A stretch of DNA of 64,000 nt from JAZDLX01 sp964538455 (GCA_964538455.1 CAZIDZ010000003.1:62001-126000); one strand, 5' to 3'. Counted from the stretch's first letter, positions 1 to 9,665 are shown. Numbers and translations: made by a program. The notes: generated by a model not told the origin, from the letters alone.

Positions 1-783
1 GGGAAAAGCACCCTGGTCAACCGGCTGGTCGCCGCATACCGCAGCCGGGAGCTGACTGTCGGCGTAATCGCCTTCGATCCCACGAGCCCCTTTACCGGCG
101 GAGCGTTGTTGGGCGATCGCGTCCGGATGGAGATGGTCAGCCAGGACCCGGCTGTTTTCATCCGCAGTCTTGCCACCCGGGGGCACATGGGGGGGCTCGC
201 TGTCGGCGTCGATGAGTCTTGCGACCTGATGGACGCCTTTGGGAAGCAGCGCGTCCTGATCGAAACCGTGGGAGTCGGGCAGTCCGAGCTGGAGATCGCG
301 GAGTCCGCCGATACCACTGTCGTCGTGCTGATGCCGCAGTCGGGGGATGCAATCCAGGCGATGAAGGCCGGGTTGATGGAGATCGCGGATATCTTCGTGC
401 TTAACAAGTGTGACCGCGAAGACGCCGATCGAGCCTACCAGGAACTCGCAGGCATCCTGAGCTTGAAAGATCCACAGGGGGGATGGCGGCCTCCAATCAT
501 CCGGACCATCGCCGCTCAGGGGGATGGTGTGGATGAGCTGCTCGATGCGGTCAACCTCCACCACAGCCACCTCGTCGACACGGGCCGGCTTGTCGAACGG
601 CGTTCCAAACGCCACGCCGCGAAAACCCGCCGCCTCGTCGAGGATGATTTGCGCCGCCGCCTGTGGCAGGCGGAGCGGAAGCGAGAGTCAGGCGAGGGGC
701 TGGAGGGTGGACAGTCGCCGTACGAGCTTGCGAAACGACTGATCGATGATTTTTACGAGGAGATCCGGGATGAAGAAGCCTGA
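1..783 (+). CDS. MeaB/ArgK-type G-protein chaperone of a B12-dependent acyl-CoA mutase (5' end outside the window)
   Basis: SIMIBI-class GTPase that gates adenosylcobalamin loading and protects acyl-CoA mutases; cytoplasmic. The window opens inside the P-loop: the first codons read GKSTLVNRLV. An FDPTSPFTGG segment, an ETVGVGQSE switch segment and the guanine-specificity motif NKCD follow. 260 residues are present, so about 60-80 N-terminal residues are missing. The gene overlaps the mutase catalytic subunit start by 14 bp, which implies translational coupling and makes this its dedicated chaperone (MeaB or MeaI type). The family is clear; which mutase it serves is inferred from the neighbour. 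Confidence 0.9.
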   Translation, partial: GKSTLVNRLVAAYRSRELTVGVIAFDPTSPFTGGALLGDRVRMEMVSQDPAVFIRSLATRGHMGGLAVGVDESCDLMDAFGKQRVLIETVGVGQSELEIAESADTTVVVLMPQSGDAIQAMKAGLMEIADIFVLNKCDREDADRAYQELAGILSLKDPQGGWRPPIIRTIAAQGDGVDELLDAVNLHHSHLVDTGRLVERRSKRHAAKTRRLVEDDLRRRLWQAERKRESGEGLEGGQSPYELAKRLIDDFYEEIRDEEA

Positions 784-2482
784 CACTGAAAAGAGCGGCA
801 ACGGAAACCGGCCCTATCAGACATACAGACAGGATCGCGAACGGTGGGAGCGGGAAATCTATCGTCCCCAGGGACAGCTCCGCTCTGACGGGGTCGCCTT
901 TACCACCGTCTCGTCCGAAGAGGTTCCGCACATCGTCGGTCCGGAGTATCTCGACCAGGAAAACTGGGATCCGCGGGAACGGCTCGGCTGGCCGGGAGAA
1001 TACCCCTACACGCGCGGGATTCACCCGACGATGTACAGGGGAAGACTCTGGACGATGCGCCAGTTCGCCGGATTTGGAACGCCGCAGGAGACGAACGCCC
1101 GGTACAAATTCCTGCTTGAGCGCGGGCAGACCGGCCTTTCCGTTGCCTTCGATCTGCCTACGTTGATGGGCCGCGACGCGGACGATCCGCTGTCGCAGGG
1201 TGAGGTGGGAAAGTGCGGGGTTTCGGTGTCGAGCCGCGAAGACATGGACGTTCTTTTCGACGGCATCGACATGGACAAGATCACCACCTCAATGACGATC
1301 AACGGCCCCGCTGCGATCATCTGGGCATTCTTCATCGCGTCGGCAGAGCGCAAGGGAATCTCACGCGACAAGCTGGCGGGGACGCTGCAAAACGATATTC
1401 TTAAAGAGTTTATCGCCCAGAAGGAATTCATCTTTCCGCCGGAACCGAGTGTCAAACTGGTCGTCGATACGATCGAATTCGCCACCACCGACCTGCCGCT
1501 CTGGAACAGCGTTTCCGTTTCGGGATATCACATCCGCGAGGCGGGTTCGACGGCGGCGCAGGAACTCGCCTTCACCCTGATGGACGGATTCACGTACGTC
1601 GAGGAAACATTGAAACGGGGCCTTGAAATCGATTCGTTCGCCCCGAGGATCAGCCATTTCTTCAACAGCCACGTCGATTTCTTCGAGGAGATCGGGAAAT
1701 TCCGGGCCGCCCGCAGGATTTATTCCGACCGCCTCCGGAACCGCTACAAGGCAAAGCAGGAGCGGAGCTGGCTGCTGCGTTTCCACACGCAGACCGCTGG
1801 CTGCAGCCTGACGGCGCAGCAACCGGAAAACAACATTGTGCGGACGGCCACTGAAGCCATGGCGGCGATTCTCGGTGGAACCCAGTCGCTGCACACCAAC
1901 AGCATGGATGAGACCCTCGCGCTTCCCAGCGAAAAAGCGGTCAAAATCGCCCTCAGAACGCAGCAGGTTCTCGCGTACGAGACCGGCGTCGCAAACGTCA
2001 TGGACCCTCTCGGCGGCAGCTATTTTGTCGAATACATGACAGATCGAATCGAGCAGCAGGCCCTGGACTACATCCGACGCATCGAGGAGATGGGCGGCGT
2101 CGTGCGGGGTATCGAGAACGGTTTCTTTCAGAAGGAGATCGCCCAGGCAGCCTACCGCCATCAGCAGGAGCTCGACCGTGGGGAGCGCGTCATCGTCGGC
2201 GTCAACCGCTTCGAGGAACCCGGAGAGAAACTGGAAATTCCACTGTTGAAAATCAGCGCGGATGTGGAAAGCCAGCAGGTGCAGCAGCTGGCCGATCTCA
2301 GGGCGAAACGTGACTCCGCTAAAGCGGAACAATCGCTTAAAGCATTGCACGAGGCCGCTGAACAGGGGGCGAATGTGATGCCCTTCCTTGTCGATTGCGC
2401 CCACGCCGATGTTACTCTTGGGGAAATGGTTCATGTGCTCGAGGAAGTCTACGGCACCTATGTGGAGACGGCATATTTCTGA
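770..2482 (+). CDS. icmA: B12-dependent acyl-CoA mutase large subunit, predicted isobutyryl-CoA mutase (IcmA-like)
   Basis: Catalytic TIM-barrel subunit of an adenosylcobalamin acyl-CoA mutase, 570 residues, without the B12-binding domain, which is encoded separately at 7178-7597. The ATG at 770 is preceded by a gaggag ribosome site. Family motifs present include RQFAGFGT, SVAFDLPTLMG, SGYHIREAG, QTAGCSLT and GGTQSLHTNSMDE. In methylmalonyl-CoA mutase the substrate carboxylate is read by a Tyr/Arg pair (Tyr89/Arg207 in Propionibacterium). Here the equivalent residues are Phe99 and Gln217, with the same 118-residue spacing, the pair found in isobutyryl-CoA mutase (Phe80/Gln198). I therefore predict isobutyryl-CoA to n-butyryl-CoA isomerisation. 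Automatic annotation would probably call it methylmalonyl-CoA mutase. Family very sure; substrate is a strong inference. Confidence 0.88.
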   Translation: MKKPDTEKSGNGNRPYQTYRQDRERWEREIYRPQGQLRSDGVAFTTVSSEEVPHIVGPEYLDQENWDPRERLGWPGEYPYTRGIHPTMYRGRLWTMRQFAGFGTPQETNARYKFLLERGQTGLSVAFDLPTLMGRDADDPLSQGEVGKCGVSVSSREDMDVLFDGIDMDKITTSMTINGPAAIIWAFFIASAERKGISRDKLAGTLQNDILKEFIAQKEFIFPPEPSVKLVVDTIEFATTDLPLWNSVSVSGYHIREAGSTAAQELAFTLMDGFTYVEETLKRGLEIDSFAPRISHFFNSHVDFFEEIGKFRAARRIYSDRLRNRYKAKQERSWLLRFHTQTAGCSLTAQQPENNIVRTATEAMAAILGGTQSLHTNSMDETLALPSEKAVKIALRTQQVLAYETGVANVMDPLGGSYFVEYMTDRIEQQALDYIRRIEEMGGVVRGIENGFFQKEIAQAAYRHQQELDRGERVIVGVNRFEEPGEKLEIPLLKISADVESQQVQQLADLRAKRDSAKAEQSLKALHEAAEQGANVMPFLVDCAHADVTLGEMVHVLEEVYGTYVETAYF

Positions 2483-2542
2483 TACAGGGTTGTTTCGGGT
2501 CCGCGCGGCCGGACCGATCGGCTGAAAGAAAGGCTTTGGAGG

Positions 2543-5500
2543 ATGGGCAACACATCCGTCCGAAAAAAGACAACCAGGAAAATCCGGGCTGCAAACTACC
2601 TCGGCTCGCTTGAGGAACGTCTCTCAAAATCGGACTCGGCACCGCCGAAGAAGGACGGGTCCGAGAAACTGAGCGCCGAACAGGCGTTCGAATCAATTTT
2701 CCGCGCCAATCCCGCCATGCAGCTGCTGATCGATCCTGTCTCCAGCAGGTATGTCGATGCCAACGACGCCGCCTGCGATTTCTACGGATACACCCACAAG
2801 AAATTCGTGACTCTGAAAATCAGCGATCTGAACACGCTGGAAGAGAGCAGCATCCAGCGCGAGCTCCGGATGGCGCTCAAGCGGGAGCAGCGTGTCTTCA
2901 ACTTCAACCACCGGCTGGCCAACGGGGAAATCCGCGACATCGAAGTCTACACGCAGCCGATTACCCTGTTCGGACGGCAGCTGATCCTCTCGACAATCGT
3001 GGACATCAGCCAGAAGGCGAAGGCCTGGCGGGTGCAGGCACTGCTGCTCGAAATCTCCGAAGCCGCGAGCGTCACCGATGACCTCTACCACCTGATTTAC
3101 ATGATCCGCGACAGGCTCCACGGCTTTGTTGATACCACCAATTTCTACGTTTCTCTCTATGATCCGAAGACCGACAGCTACTCGTTCCCGTTCATCGCCG
3201 ATGAGCGATCCGGTGACAAAGCGCCGCCTGAGTTGAAGGGCGGGCTCACCGATTTCGTGCGAAAAACGGGGCGTTCGATACTGGTTACGAACGAACTTCT
3301 GGATCTCCTGATCGAGCGCGGAGACGTTGTGCAAAAAGGCGAGCGGTCACGCCTCTGGCTTGGCGTTCCCTTGCGAACGGGGCACGGGGTGATCGGCGTG
3401 GTCGCGATTCAGCATTACACTGATCCCAACGCATACAGCGAGGCGGATCTCGAGCTGCTCGAGTTTGTGTCGGGATCGATTGCGGTCACAATCGAGCGCA
3501 GGAAGGTGGAGGAGGCGCTGCGGGAGTCCGAAAAACGCTTCAGAACTTTCATTCAGCGCAGTCCGGACGGGTTGTACAGCATCGATCTTGACAAACCCGT
3601 GTCCGTTGATCTCCCCGCGGATAAGCAGGTCCGCCTGATTCGCAAGCACGCCTATTTCAGCGAGTGCAATGAGACTTTCTACCGCACGTACGGACTCTCT
3701 TCGGTCGCCGATATTGTCGGCAGGCGGCTCCACGAACTGCCGACTGTGTACGACGATAAATCAACCGCCACCGTCGAGAGACTGGTGGAATCCGGCTACC
3801 GGGTCACGGGAGGAGAATCGTACGAGAGGCTGCCCGACGGATCCGAGCGGATCTTTTTCAACCAATTCCTCGGGATCGTTCAGGACGGACAGTTGGTTCG
3901 CATCTGGGGCATTCAACGGGACGTCACCGAACGCAGAATCGCAGAGCAACAGCTTGAGATCCAGCGTGAACACCTCAGCCGATTCATTGAAAACTCCGCG
4001 GAAGGCATCATCTTTACCGGCGCCGACGATAAGATTATTTCGGTCAATCTCGAATTTGAGCGGATGTTCGGCTTTACCCAGAAAGAACTCGTCGGCAAGT
4101 CGACCGAGTGCATCGTCCCACACGGAAAGGACGAGGAATCGAGCCACCTGATCCAGGCGGCGCATCAGAACAAGCGGGTGAACATCGAGTCGGTGCGCCG
4201 GCGAAAAGACGGGCGGCTAATGCACGTTTCAGTCCTGGGCACCCCGGTGCACATCGACGACGAGCTCTCGGGGATCTACTGGATCTACAGGGACATCTCG
4301 CAGCGGAAACGGGCGGAGATGGTCCAAAGCGCCCTGTTTCATATCGCCGAGGCGGCGAGCACTTCGAGCGACCTGCAGGAGCTGCTTCGCATCGTTCACG
4401 ATCAACTCGGTCGTCTGATCGATACGAAAAACCTGTACATCGCACTTTATGATGAAGCGGAAGACGGTTACCGTTTCGAATACTTCGAAGACGAGCTTGA
4501 CGCTTCCGTTGAGATCGGCAAGATCTATCATATGTCAGACAGTTTCACCGAATTCGTACGCATCCACGGTTCCAGCCTGTTCCGCACTGAGAAAGAGATT
4601 CTTACGCACCTCGAGAAGTACAACATCGAACCGGGAGGGCCGGTCAGCAAATCCTGGCTGGGTGTGCCGCTGCGGACGCCGACCGGGGTGATCGGCGTGT
4701 ACGTCGTGCAAAGCTACACGAGCGAATACACGTACGACGAGAACGATATGGACCTGCTCGAATTCGTTTCCGGGCATATCGCGAATGCTATCGAACACAA
4801 GCGCTCACAGGATCAATTGCTGCTCTCCGAAGCCCGTTACCGGACGCTGTTCAATCAGTCTCCCGTGGGCGTTCTGCTCTATGACACCAACATGATCGTC
4901 ACCGATCTCAACCGCCGGCACGCGGAGATCATGGGAAGCACGCGGGAAGCGATGGTTGGGATCGATCTGACGACGCTTCGGCAGCGGAGCATTATTCCAC
5001 TGATGCGCCGCGTACTCAAGGGAGAGACGACCTTCTACGAAGGCAACTATCAACCAACCGTTTCCGATCGCGAGTTGTGGCTCTCGATCAGTATGACACC
5101 ACACATCGGCGTCGACGGAGAGATCATCGGCGGCATCGCGGTGATTATGGACCAGACCGAGCAGAAAAAGACCGAACGTATCGCTGAGATGAACCGCGCC
5201 TACCTCGAACAGCTGTTCGAAGGCACCCCCGAGGCGATCGTTCTTCTCGATCCGAGGTTTCGCGCGATCCGGACCAACGAGGAATTTGCAGCGCTGTTCG
5301 GCTACTCTTCCGACGAGGTTCTCGGCCGGTCCTTGAACGACCTGATCCTCACCGGCGACGACGAGGCGAAACGGCACCTGAACGCTCTCAAAGAGGTCGC
5401 CAAGGGGAAGACCGTGAACGTCGAGGAGACGGTCTGCCGGAGGCGGGACGGGACACGCGTGGACGTCTCGCTGCTCGGCACGCCGATCCAGATCGACGGC

Positions 5501-7075
5501 CAGGTGATCGCGCTCTACGGAATCTATCGCGATATCACGGCGCGGAGACAGGCCACCGAAGCGCTCGCGGCGGAGAAGGACCGCCTCGCCGTCACCCTGG
5601 CGTCCATCGGCGAGGGCGTGATTACCACGGATGTGGATGGCCGCGTAATGTTGATGAACGAAGCGGCGGAGCGGCTGACCGGTTGGAAAGCTTCGGAAGC
5701 CCGCGAACAGGACATGACCACCATCTTCCCCGTCTTCGAGCTGCAGTCGAACAGGAAACTTGGCTCCCCCGCAAAACGGGTTCTCGAGGGAAAGCAGGCG
5801 ACCTGGTCACAGGAAACGCTGCTCGAGACGCGCGATCAGAAGCTGAAGAATATCATCGTCAGCGCCTCACAGATTCACGGACATGGGGGGCAGGTGATCG
5901 GTTCGGTGGTCGTTTTCCGCGACATCACCGAGCAGCGTGCCCTCGAAGAGGAATTGCAGAAGATCGAGCGGCTGGAGTCGGTTGGCGTGCTCGCGGGCGG
6001 GATCGCACATGATTTCAACAACATTCTTTCGGCCGTTCTCGGGAACATATCTCTGGCAAAAATGGCGGTGGACAATCCCGGCATTCAAACCGAGCGCATC
6101 CATGAGGCGGAGAAGGCCGCGCTCCGCGCCCGTGACCTGACCCAACAGCTTCTCACGTTCTCCCGCGGCGGCGACCCGATTCGGAAAAGTCAGTCGATCA
6201 GTGATCTGCTCCACGAAGCGGCGACATTCGCCCTCCGTGGATCGAACGTCCGCGCCCGCATCGACATCCCGGACGATCTCTGGCCCGCGATTGTGGATGA
6301 AGGGCAGATCAGCCGTGTGATCAACAACCTGATCATCAACGCGGACCAGGCGATGCCCGAGGGCGGATCGGTAACCATCAAAGCCTCGAATTTCATGGTC
6401 GAAAAGGAAATGGCCCTGCCGATCAAACCGGGACGATACTTGCAGATCATCGTCAAGGACGAGGGGGTGGGCATCCCAGAGGAATTCGTCCAGCGCATCT
6501 TTGACCCCTTCTTCACCACCAAGCAGCGCGGCAGCGGGCTCGGGCTCGCCAGCTCGTTCTCGATCGTGCAGAAGCATGACGGACACATCACCGTCGAATC
6601 CAAGACCGGTGTGGGAACGACGTTTACCATCTACCTGCCGGCGGCGGAAGAGGTGGAGGTCCAGAAAACGGAACAGGAGGATCGCCCGTTTCAGGGGTCG
6701 GGCAGGATCCTCGTGATGGACGATGAGGAGCCGGTACGCAGGGTCGCCCGGGCGATGCTCGAGAAAATGGGCTTCGCGGTGGAGGAGGCGGAAAACGGGA
6801 TCAAGGCGATCGAAGCCTATCAGAAAGCCAAAATGGTGGGCGAGACGTTTCGCGCGGTGATCATGGATTTGACGATTCCTGGCGGCATGGGAGGGAGCGA
6901 AGCCATTCAGCACTTGCGCAAGCTGGATCCGCAGGTCACGGCGATCGTCTCTTCCGGCTATTCGAACGACCCGGTGATGTCCAACTTTCAGCAGCACGGA
7001 TTCAAGGGAGTGGTCGCAAAACCGTATAAGGTGGAGGAGTTGACCAAGGTGATTCGTGATGTCCTGGGGGACTAG
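2543..7075 (+). CDS. Multi-PAS/GAF hybrid sensor histidine kinase with C-terminal receiver
   Basis: A 1510-residue signalling protein with no obvious signal peptide or membrane segment, so probably cytoplasmic. Approximate domain order: PAS 46-155, GAF 168-320, PAS 325-465, PAS 475-590, GAF 595-750, PAS 765-880, PAS 885-1000, PAS 1010-1130, HisKA 1135-1205, HATPase 1245-1370, receiver 1390-1508. The phospho-acceptor is His1156 in GGIAHDFNN. The N-box (INNLIINADQAM), a DEGVGIP box and GSGLGLASS are intact, and the receiver has Asp1442 in IMDLTIPG. The two GAF and several PAS units resemble each other, suggesting internal duplication. A ggagg lies only 1 nt before the chosen ATG, so the true start could differ slightly. 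It sits between the two mutase subunits with no output-domain regulator nearby. Ligand and partner unknown. Confidence 0.93.
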   Translation: MGNTSVRKKTTRKIRAANYLGSLEERLSKSDSAPPKKDGSEKLSAEQAFESIFRANPAMQLLIDPVSSRYVDANDAACDFYGYTHKKFVTLKISDLNTLEESSIQRELRMALKREQRVFNFNHRLANGEIRDIEVYTQPITLFGRQLILSTIVDISQKAKAWRVQALLLEISEAASVTDDLYHLIYMIRDRLHGFVDTTNFYVSLYDPKTDSYSFPFIADERSGDKAPPELKGGLTDFVRKTGRSILVTNELLDLLIERGDVVQKGERSRLWLGVPLRTGHGVIGVVAIQHYTDPNAYSEADLELLEFVSGSIAVTIERRKVEEALRESEKRFRTFIQRSPDGLYSIDLDKPVSVDLPADKQVRLIRKHAYFSECNETFYRTYGLSSVADIVGRRLHELPTVYDDKSTATVERLVESGYRVTGGESYERLPDGSERIFFNQFLGIVQDGQLVRIWGIQRDVTERRIAEQQLEIQREHLSRFIENSAEGIIFTGADDKIISVNLEFERMFGFTQKELVGKSTECIVPHGKDEESSHLIQAAHQNKRVNIESVRRRKDGRLMHVSVLGTPVHIDDELSGIYWIYRDISQRKRAEMVQSALFHIAEAASTSSDLQELLRIVHDQLGRLIDTKNLYIALYDEAEDGYRFEYFEDELDASVEIGKIYHMSDSFTEFVRIHGSSLFRTEKEILTHLEKYNIEPGGPVSKSWLGVPLRTPTGVIGVYVVQSYTSEYTYDENDMDLLEFVSGHIANAIEHKRSQDQLLLSEARYRTLFNQSPVGVLLYDTNMIVTDLNRRHAEIMGSTREAMVGIDLTTLRQRSIIPLMRRVLKGETTFYEGNYQPTVSDRELWLSISMTPHIGVDGEIIGGIAVIMDQTEQKKTERIAEMNRAYLEQLFEGTPEAIVLLDPRFRAIRTNEEFAALFGYSSDEVLGRSLNDLILTGDDEAKRHLNALKEVAKGKTVNVEETVCRRRDGTRVDVSLLGTPIQIDGQVIALYGIYRDITARRQATEALAAEKDRLAVTLASIGEGVITTDVDGRVMLMNEAAERLTGWKASEAREQDMTTIFPVFELQSNRKLGSPAKRVLEGKQATWSQETLLETRDQKLKNIIVSASQIHGHGGQVIGSVVVFRDITEQRALEEELQKIERLESVGVLAGGIAHDFNNILSAVLGNISLAKMAVDNPGIQTERIHEAEKAALRARDLTQQLLTFSRGGDPIRKSQSISDLLHEAATFALRGSNVRARIDIPDDLWPAIVDEGQISRVINNLIINADQAMPEGGSVTIKASNFMVEKEMALPIKPGRYLQIIVKDEGVGIPEEFVQRIFDPFFTTKQRGSGLGLASSFSIVQKHDGHITVESKTGVGTTFTIYLPAAEEVEVQKTEQEDRPFQGSGRILVMDDEEPVRRVARAMLEKMGFAVEEAENGIKAIEAYQKAKMVGETFRAVIMDLTIPGGMGGSEAIQHLRKLDPQVTAIVSSGYSNDPVMSNFQQHGFKGVVAKPYKVEELTKVIRDVLGD

Positions 7076-7177
7076 ACTCGTGCGGAGCCGGGGCCGTTGG
7101 TCCGGCCAACACGGTCGTGCTTACCTTCTCTCGCGAAAATCACGCGATCCCTGGGATGATTTGGGGGCAGAGGAGTC

Positions 7178-7597
7178 ATGACGGAAACGAGGGAGCAGAA
7201 GATTCGCATCCTGCTCGCGAAACCGGGACTCGACGGGCACGACCGCGGGGCCAAGGTGATGGCGGCGGCGTTTCGCGATGCAGGATTTGAAGTGATTTAT
7301 ACCGGGTTGCGGCAGACCCCGGAGATGATCGTGGAGGCGGCGCTCCAGGAGGATGTGGATGTGATCGCGCTCTCGATTCTCTCCGGTGCCCACATGACGC
7401 AATTCCCGCGGGTGCTCGAATTAATGAAGGAAAACAAGCTGGACGACGTGCTACTGACCGGCGGCGGCATCATCCCGGACGAAGATATCGAGTCGCTGAA
7501 AAAAATGGGCACCGGCAGGCTGTTCGGTCCCGGAACGTCCACCCAGGACGCGATCGAGTATATCCGAAACTGGACAAAGGAGCATCGCCGCGGTTGA
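7178..7597 (+). CDS. icmB: Acyl-CoA mutase small subunit, B12-binding domain (IcmB-like)
   Basis: A 139-residue stand-alone cobalamin-binding Rossmann-like domain. The base-off/His-on motif DxHxxG is seen as LDGHDRG, with His21 the predicted lower axial Co ligand. SILSGAH and the GGGIIPDEDI loop, which packs on the dimethylbenzimidazole tail, follow. An aggag ribosome site precedes the ATG. It should pair with the catalytic subunit at 770-2482 to make a heteromeric mutase. The split arrangement is usual for isobutyryl-CoA mutase and archaeal-type mutases. The 4.7 kb separation caused by the kinase gene is odd. Confidence 0.92.
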   Translation: MTETREQKIRILLAKPGLDGHDRGAKVMAAAFRDAGFEVIYTGLRQTPEMIVEAALQEDVDVIALSILSGAHMTQFPRVLELMKENKLDDVLLTGGGIIPDEDIESLKKMGTGRLFGPGTSTQDAIEYIRNWTKEHRRG

Positions 7598-7644
7598 ACG
7601 CGGAGGACGGCTCAGCCAACAACCTTGGGGAGTGAGGCGAAACG

Positions 7645-8391
7645 ATGTCCGGCCATTCAAAATGGGCGACGATCAAGCGCAAGAAGGGCGCTGCGGATGC
7701 CGCACGGGGGCGAGTTTTTACCCGGTTGATCCGTGAAATCACCATCGCCGCACGCGAAGGCGGCGGTGATTTGGAGGGAAATCCCCGCCTCAGGCTGGCG
7801 ATTCAGAAGGCGAAAGCCCAGAACATGCCCCAGGAAAACATCACCAGGGGCATCAAGCGGGGAACCGGCGAACTCGAAGGCCAATCCTTTGAGGAGGTGA
7901 CCTACGAGGGGTATGGGCCGGGCGGCTGCGCGATCATGGTGGACGTCATTACCGACAATCGAAACCGCACCGTCTCGGAAATCCGCCATGTGTTCGGCAA
8001 GTATGGCGGCAATCTCGCCGAAGCCAACGCCGTCGCGTATATGTTCGAGCGAAAAGCTGTTGTTGAACTTAACCCCGGCGGGAAGAGCGAGGACGACATC
8101 ATGCTCGCGGCGCTCGAGGCGGACGCCTCGGACGTCGTGCAGGAGGAGGACGGCAGTTACACCGTCACGGGCGAACCCAACGACCTTGAAACGATCACCG
8201 CCGCGCTCGAAAAACTCGGGGTTGAAATCACATCGGCCGAATCGACCCTCGTTCCCAGCAGCCTGATCAACGTCGAGGAAAAACACGCCCGCAGCCTGAT
8301 CAAGCTGATGGACGCCCTCGACGAGCATGATGATGTGCAGAGGGTGTATTCGAACTTCGATATCGATCCCAGCCTGCTCGAGGAAGAATGA
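7645..8391 (+). CDS. yebC: YebC/PmpR family protein
   Basis: A 248-residue member of the YebC/PmpR/TACO1 family. It opens with the diagnostic MSGHSKWATIKRKKGA and continues through FTRLIREI, a KAKAQNMPQENI segment and the acidic C-terminal domains. Members have been described as DNA-binding regulators (often located near ruvC) and more recently as ribosome-associated factors that relieve stalling at proline stretches, so the molecular role here is open. A ggggagtgagg sequence 10-17 nt upstream is the likely ribosome site. Full family length. Confidence 0.93.
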   Translation: MSGHSKWATIKRKKGAADAARGRVFTRLIREITIAAREGGGDLEGNPRLRLAIQKAKAQNMPQENITRGIKRGTGELEGQSFEEVTYEGYGPGGCAIMVDVITDNRNRTVSEIRHVFGKYGGNLAEANAVAYMFERKAVVELNPGGKSEDDIMLAALEADASDVVQEEDGSYTVTGEPNDLETITAALEKLGVEITSAESTLVPSSLINVEEKHARSLIKLMDALDEHDDVQRVYSNFDIDPSLLEEE

Positions 8392-8485
8392 CCCTCCAGG
8401 GCCGCCGTTGCAGTCCTGTCTCCGTTCCAGCGAGGCTTTCCGGAAAGACAATTTCCGCAGGGTGAAGCTACAGGTGAGAGTTGTC

Positions 8486-9283
8486 ATGGCCGCCAAAGGG
8501 ATGCAACGGTTGCATGGGGACGCGGAAGCGTATTGGCGCTACCAGTACAGGTATGGGAGCGAAGTGCTGCTTCCGCTGCTCGCCTCATGGGGCTGGAACG
8601 TCTCCGGAACCCGCGTCCTGGAAGTCGGATGCAGCGAAGCGGGGATCCTTGGGGCCTTCGCTGAGAAAGGTGCGACTGTCACCGGTGCCGAGATCTCCGA
8701 ATCGAGAATCAAATCGGCCAGATCATTCCAGCGGACTCCTTTTCCCGTTCTCAGCGCGGATATCTGCGATCCGTCGGCCGTGCAGACACTCGGCGGGGGC
8801 TACGATCTGATTCTTTTGCGTGACGTCATCGAGCATCTGTTCGACCGGGAGACCGCCTTCGATCACTTGAAACAGTTGCTCGCGCCCGGTGGGCGGATCG
8901 TGGTGACCTTCCCGCCCTGGTACATGCCCTTCGGCGGGCATCAACAGGCGCTGCCCGGACCACTGAGGAAGGTTCCCTGGCTGCACCTGCTCCCGATGAG
9001 CCTTTACGTGCGCCTGCTCCACGGGCAGGTGAACGGGCAGGACTGGTTGGTGCGGGAGATGGTGAACACACGCCGCACCGGCCTGACCATCGCCGCGTTT
9101 CACAGGCTCCTGAACCGGAAAAGGCTGCAGATCGAGCGGGAGACACGGTGGTTGATCAATCCCGCGTATACCATCAAATACGGCCTGGCTGCGCGTCCCG
9201 CCGGGTGGTTGGGGAAGGTTCCGCTGCTGCGCGAGGTGGCCGTCACGAGTGTCTATGCGATGCTCAAGCCGGTGGGGAAGTGA
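8486..9283 (+). CDS. Class I SAM-dependent methyltransferase
   Basis: 265 residues from the ATG at 8486, which has an aggtgagag ribosome site; a GTG at 8474 is an alternative. Motif I of the SAM-binding fold is VLEVGCSEAGILG, followed by an acidic motif (TGAEIS), a DICDPSA segment, and a motif IV/post-I region (YDLILLRDVIEHLFD) typical of Methyltransf_11/UbiE-like enzymes. The C-terminal 90 residues are basic and hydrophobic (NPAYTIKYGLAARPAGWLGKV), possibly a membrane-proximal cap. No substrate can be named. The gene lies between yebC and a carboxymuconolactone-decarboxylase-like gene. Confidence 0.82.
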   Translation: MAAKGMQRLHGDAEAYWRYQYRYGSEVLLPLLASWGWNVSGTRVLEVGCSEAGILGAFAEKGATVTGAEISESRIKSARSFQRTPFPVLSADICDPSAVQTLGGGYDLILLRDVIEHLFDRETAFDHLKQLLAPGGRIVVTFPPWYMPFGGHQQALPGPLRKVPWLHLLPMSLYVRLLHGQVNGQDWLVREMVNTRRTGLTIAAFHRLLNRKRLQIERETRWLINPAYTIKYGLAARPAGWLGKVPLLREVAVTSVYAMLKPVGK

Positions 9284-9314
9284 TACACACGCAGTCAATC
9301 CATGCGAGGAAAAC

Positions 9315-9665
9315 ATGTCCGAGATGCTCGATCGATTCCACGCGGAGCGCGAACGGCTCAACAAAATCGTGATGGCCTACGCGGGCCGCGATCTGAAACG
9401 GCTCTACCACATCGACGACGCTGTGTACAAGGATGGGGCCCTGCCCGCGAAAACAAAAGAACTGCTCGGCTACGTCGCCTCGCTGGTGCTGCGATGCGAT
9501 GACTGCATCACCTACCACCTCGCCCGGCTCCATCAACTCGGAACGACGAGCGAGGAATTCGAGGAAGCTACCACTATCGGATACGTCGTCGGCGGCTCGA
9601 TCACGGTTCCCCACCTGCGCCGCGCGTTTGACCACTGGGATCAGTTGCAGCACGATCGTTCATGA
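9315..9665 (+). CDS. Carboxymuconolactone decarboxylase / AhpD-like protein
   Basis: A 116-residue all-helical protein of the AhpD/CMD fold. The signature redox motif is C61-DD-C64 followed by His68 (RCDDCITYH), as in AhpD-type alkylhydroperoxidases, where the CxxC accepts electrons and the His acts in proton relay. GYVVGGSITVPHLRRAF matches the conserved C-terminal helix. The start is the ATG at 9315 with a gcgagga ribosome site. It could be a peroxidase-type reductase or a CMD-type enzyme; the CxxCxxxH motif favours a redox role. It sits just before the Suf locus. Confidence 0.85.
   Translation: MSEMLDRFHAERERLNKIVMAYAGRDLKRLYHIDDAVYKDGALPAKTKELLGYVASLVLRCDDCITYHLARLHQLGTTSEEFEEATTIGYVVGGSITVPHLRRAFDHWDQLQHDRS

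Noticed and set aside
770..2482. Straight call of methylmalonyl-CoA mutase
   Set aside because: The two substrate-carboxylate-reading residues are Phe and Gln, not Tyr and Arg.
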